A stretch of DNA of 64,000 nucleotides from Eudoraea adriatica DSM 19308 (GTDB taxonomy: Bacteria; Bacteroidota; Bacteroidia; Flavobacteriales; Flavobacteriaceae). Position 1 is the stretch's first letter. Each line of letters starts with the position of its first letter. Below are positions 54,823-62,256 of this stretch, piece by piece. The notes under the pieces were generated by a model, which was given only the letters and a program-made list of their open reading frames with translations, did not search any database and was not told where the DNA came from. Location of the stretch: NCBI RefSeq assembly GCF_000382125.1, contig NZ_KB907552.1, positions 57,456 through 121,455 on the forward strand, given 5' to 3'. Both the position numbers and the translations under genes were made by a program.

Positions 54823-57800
54823 CTATATTTTTTCAGCAATACGTAAAATATCCCCAAAAACACCCCGTGCTGTTACAGCGGCACCAGCACCGGCTCCCTG
54901 AATTACCAAAGGATGTTCACCATACGATTCCGTATAAATCTCAATAATGGAATCTGAACCTTTAACCTGACCCAAGGCACTCTCCTTAGGGACAGATACC
55001 AATTTCACTTCCAGATTGCCCTTTTCCTTTTGCAAATCACCATATAAATCGCCAACATAACGGAGTACATGATCTGGTTCCTGCTTGTTCTTAATTTTAC
55101 TAAAAAAATCATCCAGCACTTCAAGTTCATTTAAAAATTCCTTTACACTCCCCTTTCGAAGGGGTGCCGGTATAAGATTTTGAATCAAGATATCCTCAAA
55201 TTCATTTTCAAGTTCCAGTTCACGGGCCAATATCAGCAACTTTCTACCTACATCATTCCCGGATAAATCTTCTCTTGGATCGGGTTCAGTATAACCATTT
55301 GAAATGGCCTTTATCAAAATTTCCGAAAAGGAAGTATCCTTTTCAGAAAAAGTATTGAAAATATAGCTCAAAGAACCTGAAAAAACACCTTTAATGCGGG
55401 TAATATTTTCACCTGAGAGATGCAAAAGCTTAATTGTATCTATTAAAGGTAAGCCGGCACCAACATTGGTTTCATATAGATATTGTTTTTGTTTTTTTGC
55501 CAACTCCTCCCTTATCAATCTGTAAAAATCAAATCCCAGGGTATTCGCAATTTTATTTGAAGAGACCAGATCAAATCCATTATCGATAAAATCAAAGTAA
55601 TTGACCACAAAATCCCGGCTTGCCGTATTGTCTATAGCTATTAAATTTTCAAGATGATGTATTCTGGCATACTTAAAAATATCATCAATCGTATAGGGTA
55701 TGCCATTATCATTAATTTCCTCCTCCCATTTTTTAGAAATCCCTTTTTTGTTTAAAAGCAAATTTTTAGAATTCGCGAGAGCAAACACATTAAGATTGAT
55801 CCCTTTTCTTTCCTCAATACCCTTCCTGGAATCTAAAATCTGATTTACTAACGTACCTCCCACATTCCCATGCCCAAAAATGGCCAGGTTAATTTTTTTG
55901 CTAATGCCAAAAATTTGACCGTGCATTACATTAAGTGCTTTATGCAGGTCAGATTTCTTAACCACCAGGCTCACATTTTTCCCTGATATGGTATTATTAA
56001 ATAAAAGGGGTACTATTTGATTCTTGATAAGGGCATTGTATGGTTTGTGAAAAGAACTAAGATCCTGACCCACTATAGAAATGACTGAAACGTCGTCTAC
56101 AATAGTTATTGTATTGATATCACGCGATTGAAAATCGCTTTCAAATTCCGTTTCCAGGGCTCTTTTTGCCAAATGGGCCTTTTTTGAGTTCACAACTAAT
56201 CCAATTCCTCTTTCAGAAGAACCCTGGGAGATGATGCTTACGCTTATGTTATTAAGGCTAAGAGTCCTGAAAATACGAGCATCAATTCCTACCTTCCCTA
56301 ATAAGCCTCTCCCTTCAAGATTAATCAAGGCTTCATCTTCAATAGCGGATAATGATTTTATTCCTGCTTTGCTGGATTTAGCACTAATAAGTGTGCCATC
56401 ATTGTCATTGTTAAAAGTATTGAGTATCCTCAGCGGAATATTCTTTTCAATTAAGGGTATAATAGTCTTTGCATGCAAAATGGTTGCGCCAAAATTGGCA
56501 AGTTCATTTGCCTCACTATATGACAATTGTTCTATTCTTTGGGCTTCAGGCACAAATTCCGGGTTTGCCGTGAATATACCATCTACATGTGTATAATTTT
56601 GCAATTCTTCGGCGTCCAGAAAATTTGCAATGAGCGAAGCCGTATAATTGCTGCCATTACGCCCTAAGGTTGTAGTTTCATCTGCTTCAGTAGAGGCTAT
56701 AAAACCGGTTATCAATGGCACCACATCCGATTTTAATTTTGAAAATTCATGGATTACATTTTCCCGTGAAACATCTTCCAGCAATTTTGCGTCTCCATAA
56801 GAATCGTCCGTTTTTATCAGTCGGCGAGTATCAAGTAGTTTTGCATTGATACCTTTCCCAATTAGTAATTTTGTAATTAACTTACCCGATATCAGCTCGC
56901 CATAAGCCAGGACCTGGTCTTTTATTTTAGGGCTATAATCCCCAAGCAAAGTAACTCCTTCAAATAATTTAACCAATTCCAGGAATTCTTCTGAAAGACT
57001 GATATTTTTAAAAGTGTGTTTTTGATATCTTTCAAAATCTTCAAAATCTTTCCTGTAATCCAGACCCTTTGCAGCTTTATCCAATATTGACTCCAATTGA
57101 TCCGTAGCCTTTTCCCGTGCGGATAAAACCACGGCAATATTTTCTCCATTTTTGACTTTGTCAGATACAATATCCAACACCCTTTCCAATCCTTCTCCGT
57201 TAGAAAGGGACTTACCCCCAAATTTTAAAATTTTTATTCTCTGAGATTTGCCGTTGGTATCAAAAACGCCTTTGAGCAGTTGTTGCATTTGTTCAAATTC
57301 AATCAAAAATGCATCATGCCCGTGCAATGACTGTATTTCACCATAGGTAACATTACTTTTGGCCTGAGCCAACTGTTTAAAGGTATCCTTATTCTCATTC
57401 GCTGTAAAAAAAAGGTCAGAATCCACACCTATAATGTGAATATTGGTTTTACTGTTTTGAAGGTTATTAAATGCCGTTTCTCCATCTCTGGTAATATCAA
57501 TGGTTTTTAATAACTGGTTGGCTAATTTATACGCTGAAAGTTGAAACCTTTCATTCAATTTTTTTCCATGATGCGTTAGCCAGCTTTCAACATTAAATAC
57601 CTGTAATTCTTCATTCGTGCTTCTTTGAAACCTTGCTTTAAAAGACTGTGGCGTTCTGTAACACAGCATTGCATGCATCCTTGCATCGTGAACCGGTTGC
57701 TTTGAATTTACCAGAAATTGTTCCTGAATCTGACAATTGGCAATAAGCCAATCTGTTGACTTCCAATCCGCAGCCACAGGGATCAAGTGTTCTGTAAGCC

Positions 57801-58227
57801 CGGGATTTATTGCAGCCATTTCCCAAGCTATACCACCTCCCAAAGATCCTCCGATAAGGGCATATAAACGATCTATACTAAGTTCTTTCAATCCCAGCAG
57901 AAATATCCTTGCGATATCACCTGCCACAAAATCTTTATAATTGTCCACCACAAAACCGTCATATCCGTTTCCGGGTATATTGAAGGCCAAAACCGTATAT
58001 TTTGCAGTGTCTATGCATTTGCCATCTCCAATCAATGAGGCCCACCAGCCATCTTCTCCGGCTACATTTGAATTTCCCGTAAGGGCATGATTTACCACAA
58101 CAATAGGTGCTGAATGTAAATCTTTGCCAAAAAGCTGATAGGACAACTCAATATCCTGAACAACACCCCCAATGGCTTTATACTGCAGAATTTCTATTTT
58201 TTGAAGAGTTGTATTCAATTTTTTCAT
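54823..58227 (-). CDS. Fusion of homoserine acyltransferase-like domain, aspartokinase and homoserine dehydrogenase
   Basis: A 1134-residue protein with three enzyme modules. Residues 1-320 are an alpha/beta hydrolase of the MetX type, with nucleophile Ser128 (GGSLGGG), Asp269 (VDSD) and His304 (HGHDAF). Residues about 330-780 are an aspartokinase (KFGGKSLSNG; LGRNGSNYTASL) with ACT repeats (SIISQGSSERG). Residues about 790-1134 are homoserine dehydrogenase (LAIFGHGNVGGTLV; YETNVGAGLPLIDTI; SGSLSYIFNTF). It could take aspartate to homoserine and then activate it with an acyl group, feeding MetY and MetZ encoded on either side. Confidence 0.93.
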   Translation of the reverse strand: MKKLNTTLQKIEILQYKAIGGVVQDIELSYQLFGKDLHSAPIVVVNHALTGNSNVAGEDGWWASLIGDGKCIDTAKYTVLAFNIPGNGYDGFVVDNYKDFVAGDIARIFLLGLKELSIDRLYALIGGSLGGGIAWEMAAINPGLTEHLIPVAADWKSTDWLIANCQIQEQFLVNSKQPVHDARMHAMLCYRTPQSFKARFQRSTNEELQVFNVESWLTHHGKKLNERFQLSAYKLANQLLKTIDITRDGETAFNNLQNSKTNIHIIGVDSDLFFTANENKDTFKQLAQAKSNVTYGEIQSLHGHDAFLIEFEQMQQLLKGVFDTNGKSQRIKILKFGGKSLSNGEGLERVLDIVSDKVKNGENIAVVLSAREKATDQLESILDKAAKGLDYRKDFEDFERYQKHTFKNISLSEEFLELVKLFEGVTLLGDYSPKIKDQVLAYGELISGKLITKLLIGKGINAKLLDTRRLIKTDDSYGDAKLLEDVSRENVIHEFSKLKSDVVPLITGFIASTEADETTTLGRNGSNYTASLIANFLDAEELQNYTHVDGIFTANPEFVPEAQRIEQLSYSEANELANFGATILHAKTIIPLIEKNIPLRILNTFNNDNDGTLISAKSSKAGIKSLSAIEDEALINLEGRGLLGKVGIDARIFRTLSLNNISVSIISQGSSERGIGLVVNSKKAHLAKRALETEFESDFQSRDINTITIVDDVSVISIVGQDLSSFHKPYNALIKNQIVPLLFNNTISGKNVSLVVKKSDLHKALNVMHGQIFGISKKINLAIFGHGNVGGTLVNQILDSRKGIEERKGINLNVFALANSKNLLLNKKGISKKWEEEINDNGIPYTIDDIFKYARIHHLENLIAIDNTASRDFVVNYFDFIDNGFDLVSSNKIANTLGFDFYRLIREELAKKQKQYLYETNVGAGLPLIDTIKLLHLSGENITRIKGVFSGSLSYIFNTFSEKDTSFSEILIKAISNGYTEPDPREDLSGNDVGRKLLILARELELENEFEDILIQNLIPAPLRKGSVKEFLNELEVLDDFFSKIKNKQEPDHVLRYVGDLYGDLQKEKGNLEVKLVSVPKESALGQVKGSDSIIEIYTESYGEHPLVIQGAGAGAAVTARGVFGDILRIAEKI

Positions 58228-58314
58228 CCAGGTAATGTCATTAAAACTGAGCGGATGCGATTCTAATACTTATTGAATGCTCTCTACTCAGCTTATATCA
58301 GTATTGTGTTATGG

Positions 58315-59607
58315 CTATGCCAGAACAGATTTATCAATTGTGGCAAAAGCTTGTTCCAAATCGGCTTTAAGGTCATCCAGATTTTCCAATCCAACAGATA
58401 AACGTATCAGGTCTTTTGTTACTCCAGTAGATTCCTGCGCTTCATCATCCAATTGCTGATGCGTGGTACTTGCCGGATGAATTATTAAAGATTTGGTGTC
58501 ACCAATATTGGCCAATAAGGAAAAGATTTGGGTTCCGTCGGCTATTTTCTTTGCAGAATCATATCCCCCTTTAACACCAAACGTTATTAAGCCGCTTTGG
58601 CCTTTTGGCAAGTAAGCCTCGGCCTCGGCAAAATATTTACTACTTTTTAAACCCGGATAATTTACCCAGGTAACTTCATCCCTGCTATCCAGCCATTCTG
58701 CCAGATCAAGCGCGTTTTCACTATGTTTTTTCATACGCACTTCCAGAGTTTCCAGGCCCTGGATTATTTGAAATGCATTAAAAGGGCTCAAACATGCGCC
58801 ATGATCCCTTAAGCCTTCAATACGCACTTTAGCAATAAAGGCAGCGGGGCCCAGTGCATCATGATAAACCAAACCATGATATCCTGCTGAAGGTTCCGTA
58901 AATTCGGGAAATTTCCCGTTTGCCCAATCAAAGGTTCCGGCATCTATTACAGCCCCTCCCAATGCGGTGCCATTGCCATTGATATATTTGGTAAGAGAAT
59001 GTATTACGATATTGGCCCCATGCTCAATAGGGTTTAACAAGGCGGGTGTTGCTACTGTATTATCCACAATAAATGGAATTTTAGCAGCCTTTGCTTCTGC
59101 CGAGATAGCTTTTAGGTCAAGAACATCCAGCTTTGGGTTCCCCAACGACTCCACAAAAATAGCCCTTGTATTCTCCTTTACAGCCTTCCCAAAATTAGAA
59201 GGGTCTGAGGGGTCTACAAATGTTGTTGTAATCCCAAATCGGGGAAGGGTAACACTCAACAAATTATAAGTACCCCCATAAAGGCTATTGGAAGCTACAA
59301 TATGATCTCCGGATTTCAACAGAACCAATAAGGCTGTATTAATAGCTCCGGTTCCGGACGAAGTAACTACGGAGGCAATACCTCCTTCCAGGGCAGCAAG
59401 TCTTTGCTCCAAAATATCATTCGTGGGATTATTAATCCTGCTGTAAATATTTCCAAACTCAGCTAAAGAAAATAAATTAGCCGCATGTTCAGAATCATTA
59501 AAAACATAGGCGGTACTTTGATAAATAGGTACTGCCCGTGTCCCGGCATTTAAAGTTGTGTCGTGGCCGGCGTGTAGGGCATTAGTTGAAAATTTGTGTT
59601 CACTCAT
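58315..59607 (-). CDS. metY: O-acetylhomoserine sulfhydrylase MetY
   Basis: A 430-residue PLP enzyme of the Cys/Met family that makes homocysteine from O-acetylhomoserine and sulfide. ALHAGHDTTLNAGTRAVPIYQ is the typical MetY N-terminus, the PLP Lys is in IHSLTKYINGNG, and SSGTGAINTALLVLL binds the cofactor. It is first in the operon, behind a SAM-I riboswitch. Confidence 0.94.
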   Translation of the reverse strand: MSEHKFSTNALHAGHDTTLNAGTRAVPIYQSTAYVFNDSEHAANLFSLAEFGNIYSRINNPTNDILEQRLAALEGGIASVVTSSGTGAINTALLVLLKSGDHIVASNSLYGGTYNLLSVTLPRFGITTTFVDPSDPSNFGKAVKENTRAIFVESLGNPKLDVLDLKAISAEAKAAKIPFIVDNTVATPALLNPIEHGANIVIHSLTKYINGNGTALGGAVIDAGTFDWANGKFPEFTEPSAGYHGLVYHDALGPAAFIAKVRIEGLRDHGACLSPFNAFQIIQGLETLEVRMKKHSENALDLAEWLDSRDEVTWVNYPGLKSSKYFAEAEAYLPKGQSGLITFGVKGGYDSAKKIADGTQIFSLLANIGDTKSLIIHPASTTHQQLDDEAQESTGVTKDLIRLSVGLENLDDLKADLEQAFATIDKSVLA

Positions 59608-59790
59608 GATGTTTGTTTCTTTGTATTCAAAAAGAATACTGGTTCCTAATAGAAATTGTTTTCAAAACGATTTTTAAATCATTTTTGTTCATATAAATCA
59701 GCACAATCCAACCCTAAGTGCTACACTGAGCGGTTCGGAAATATTAAAATGTTATAAAGAAAGACGAATTACCAGGTGTAATTCTTGATT

Positions 59791-59898
59791 GTTATCTGTC
59801 ACATTTTTACTGTGATAGAATTTAGCACCTTCTTTGCGTTTGAAACAAAGGGTTGCTAAGGTTTCAAAGGGTCTATTCCCTCCACCTTTCTTGATAAC
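59791..59898 (-). promoter_or_regulatory. SAM-I (S-box) riboswitch upstream of metY-metX/thrA-metZ
   Basis: Minus-strand aptamer of 108 nt. P1 is GTTATC (59898-59893) with GATAAC (59796-59791). Core motifs ATCAAGAAAGGTGGAGGGAA, GACCCTTTGAAACCTTAGCA and GAAGGTGCTAAATTC match the S-box consensus. About 180 nt of AT-rich leader separates it from the metY start. No strong terminator is visible there; a GTATTC-TTTTT-GAATAC hairpin about 20 nt before the ATG suggests control of translation. Confidence 0.95.
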
Positions 59899-59928
59899 TT
59901 TTCAACAAGTGATTGAACTTACTAAAAG

Positions 59929-59936
59929 CAAATATA
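59929..59936 (-). promoter_or_regulatory. -7 element of the metY riboswitch transcript
   Basis: TATATTTG is a perfect TAnnTTTG match on the minus strand, about 30 nt upstream of the aptamer, in the gap after metK. No TTG is found at the ideal -33 spacing. Confidence 0.6.
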
Positions 59937-59976
59937 AGTACGGATTAACTGATATTCCTAGTATTTGTGCAAAAAT

Positions 59977-61233
59977 TTACAAATTGAATGCTGATTTTAC
60001 CTTATCCACCATATTCAATTTCTCCCATGTAAATAACTCCACTGTTTTTTCAACTCTCCCATTATAAGGCGATTCAAATACTTTTGACACTATTCTTGGT
60101 TCCTTCCCAAAATGTCCGTAAGCCGCTGTTTCCAGATAAATAGGATTTCTTAACTTAAGTCGGTCTTCAATATCATAAGGCCTCATTTTAAATAGTTCCG
60201 CTACTTTCCTGGCTATTTCACCATCACTTAAAGCCACTTTTGAAGTTCCATAAGTATCTACAAAAATAGAAGTAGGCTCTGCCAATCCAATTGCATAACT
60301 TACCTGTACTAATATTTCATCAGCAACTCCTGCTGCAACCAGATTTTTTGCCGCATGTCTTGCTGCATAAGCGGCGCTCCGGTCTACTTTGCTAGGATCC
60401 TTTCCACTGAAAGCGCCTCCACCGTGGGCACCTTTTCCTCCATAGGTATCCACAATAATTTTTCTTCCGGTTAAACCCGTATCTCCATGAGGTCCACCAA
60501 TAACAAATTTACCGGTAGGATTAATATGGTAAGTAATCTTATCATTAAACAAGGCCTGGGTACTCGGTGGCAATTTTGCTATAACTCTCGGCAATAAAAT
60601 GGTAATGAGGTCTTCTTTGATTTTTGACAGCATTTTATCATCATCCTTGTCAAACTCATCATGTTGGGTAGATATTACTATGGTATCAATCCGAACAGGT
60701 TTATTATCATCCGAATACATAATTGTAACCTGTGCTTTAGCGTCAGGTCTTAAATAAATTATATCTTTATTTTCTCTTCTTAACAGCGATAGCTCCTCCA
60801 GTATTCGATGCGAAATATCCAATGCCATTGGCATATAATTTTCACTTTCGTTAGTTGCATAGCCGAACATCATGCCCTGATCGCCTGCACCTTGATCTTC
60901 CTTTTTTTCGCGTTCAACTCCCTGATTTATATCCTTAGACTGCTCGTGTATCAATGATATGACTCCACATGAATCACCACTGAACTGATATTCGCCTTTG
61001 GTATAACCAATTTTATTAATAACATCTCGTGATATTTGTTGAAGATCTACATAGGTATGGCTTTTTACTTCACCTGCCAAAATTACCTGACCCGTCGTTA
61101 CCAGGGTTTCACAGGCTACCTTACTTTCTGAATCAAAGGCTAAAAAATTATCTAATAATGCATCACTAATCTGATCGGCAATCTTATCCGGATGTCCTTC
61201 ACTAACAGATTCTGAAGTAAACAAATAGGCCAT
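59977..61233 (-). CDS. metK: S-adenosylmethionine synthetase MetK
   Basis: A 418-residue enzyme that makes SAM from methionine and ATP. FTSESVSEGHPDKIADQISD at the N-terminus, GAGDQGMMFGYA and GGGAFSGKDPSKVDRSAAY are diagnostic. It is slightly longer than the usual 385-400. Its leader carries a SAM-II-like riboswitch, so the product probably represses its own synthesis. Confidence 0.97.
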   Translation of the reverse strand: MAYLFTSESVSEGHPDKIADQISDALLDNFLAFDSESKVACETLVTTGQVILAGEVKSHTYVDLQQISRDVINKIGYTKGEYQFSGDSCGVISLIHEQSKDINQGVEREKKEDQGAGDQGMMFGYATNESENYMPMALDISHRILEELSLLRRENKDIIYLRPDAKAQVTIMYSDDNKPVRIDTIVISTQHDEFDKDDDKMLSKIKEDLITILLPRVIAKLPPSTQALFNDKITYHINPTGKFVIGGPHGDTGLTGRKIIVDTYGGKGAHGGGAFSGKDPSKVDRSAAYAARHAAKNLVAAGVADEILVQVSYAIGLAEPTSIFVDTYGTSKVALSDGEIARKVAELFKMRPYDIEDRLKLRNPIYLETAAYGHFGKEPRIVSKVFESPYNGRVEKTVELFTWEKLNMVDKVKSAFNL

Positions 61234-61259
61234 AGAAATTTCTTTTTAGCATTAAAATT

Positions 61260-61267
61260 GATTTGAC
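61260..61267 (-). promoter_or_regulatory. Exact 8-nt complement of the SAM-II core in the metK leader
   Basis: GTCAAATC on the minus strand, 26 nt before the metK start codon, is the exact complement of GATTTGAC (61403-61396) in the conserved core of the aptamer. Pairing between them would destroy ligand binding, so this is a candidate switching arm. Confidence 0.5.
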
Positions 61268-61308
61268 GTATGCTGGAAAAGTAGTTTACAACTCAGATTG
61301 ATCTGTAG

Positions 61309-61413
61309 AAACTGCTTTAGCATTTTTTCTTGTGCAGGATCTTAAGGATTGTAACCGATCCACTAAAATATAATCTGCATAAGAGGTTGCAATCAGTCAA
61401 ATCCCTCCTCTTA
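61309..61413 (-). promoter_or_regulatory. SAM-II-like riboswitch upstream of metK
   Basis: P1 is TAAGAGG (61413-61407) with CCTCTTA (61386-61380). The loop carries GATTTGACTGATTGCAA, and the 3' part TGCTAAAGCAG is at 61322-61312. These match the SAM-II pattern GATTTxA...TTGCA...GCTAAA with its pseudoknot. Compared with short alphaproteobacterial SAM-II RNAs there is an insertion of about 50 nt that folds as a hairpin (TGCAG/CTGCA closing, GGAT/ATCC inside). It is unrelated to the SAM-I elements nearby. Confidence 0.83.
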
Positions 61414-61425
61414 ATTTAATGTTAA

Positions 61426-61433
61426 CAAAAATA
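61426..61433 (-). promoter_or_regulatory. -7 element of the metK riboswitch transcript
   Basis: TATTTTTG on the minus strand matches TAnnTTTG, 13 nt before the first P1 base of the SAM-II-like aptamer, so the RNA would begin almost at the aptamer. The remainder of 61434-61573 is AT-rich with no further feature recognised. Confidence 0.55.
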
Positions 61434-61573
61434 CATAATTGCCAATGAAATAAAAAATTTTTAAAATATAATTAACTAAAGTATTTCAACAACTATTTTT
61501 TCTCTTCCAGCAGATACTTTGTATATTGTGTTCCTCTTATATTTAAGATACCAACCTTAAATTAAAACACTTT

Positions 61574-62188
61574 ATGCATATTGCTGTAGCTGGAAATATA
61601 GGAGCCGGAAAAACTACCCTCACCCGGCTTTTAGCGAAACATTACAGATGGGAGGCTCATTTTGAAGATGTAGTAGACAATCCTTATTTAGATGATTTTT
61701 ACAATCAGATGGAACGTTGGAGTTTTAATCTTCAGATCTATTTCCTCAATAGCAGATACAGGCAAATATTAAAGATCCGCGAATCAGGAAAAAATATAAT
61801 TCAGGACAGGACCATTTACGAAGATGCCCACATCTTTGCCCCTAATTTGCACGCGATGGGCCTTATGACTAACAGGGATTTTGGCAACTACACCAGTCTT
61901 TTTGAATTAATGGAAAGCCTAGTACAACCGCCAGATCTGCTGATCTACCTTAGAAGTTCTATCCCCAATTTGGTAAATCAAATTCACAAGCGAGGCCGCG
62001 ATTATGAAAATTCTATTTCCATAGACTATTTAAGTCGGCTGAACGAACGATATGAAGCCTGGGCCCATGGTTATGAAAAAGGCAACTTATTGGTTATTGA
62101 TGTGGATCAATTGGATTTTGTTGACAATCCGGAACATCTCGGTGAAGTTATAAATAAGATAGACGCCGAAATACATGGACTCTTTTAG
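61574..62188 (+). CDS. Deoxynucleoside kinase
   Basis: A 204-residue P-loop kinase of the dCK/dGK family that phosphorylates deoxynucleosides for salvage. VAGNIGAGKTTLTRLL is the P-loop, IQDRTIYEDAHIFA is the substrate motif and RGRDYENSI the lid. Which deoxynucleoside it prefers is not clear. It is divergent from metK and ends at a bidirectional terminator. Confidence 0.9.
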   Translation: MHIAVAGNIGAGKTTLTRLLAKHYRWEAHFEDVVDNPYLDDFYNQMERWSFNLQIYFLNSRYRQILKIRESGKNIIQDRTIYEDAHIFAPNLHAMGLMTNRDFGNYTSLFELMESLVQPPDLLIYLRSSIPNLVNQIHKRGRDYENSISIDYLSRLNERYEAWAHGYEKGNLLVIDVDQLDFVDNPEHLGEVINKIDAEIHGLF

Positions 62189-62200
62189 AGGTTACCAGCA

Positions 62201-62231
62201 AAAAATCCCCGTGGTTCGCCCGGGGATTTTT
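62201..62231. terminator. Bidirectional terminator between dNK and hppA
   Basis: AAAAATCCCCG (62201-62211) and CGGGGATTTTT (62221-62231) form an 11-bp stem with a 9-nt loop and flanking A and T runs. It lies between two convergent genes and serves both. Confidence 0.93.
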
Positions 62232-62256
62232 TTTTGAAGCTTGGAAATAACAATTA

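Noticed and set aside
59608-59790. Strong intrinsic terminator after the metY SAM-I aptamer
   Set aside because: Only AT-rich weak hairpins without a U tract are present, so a transcription terminator could not be supported there.
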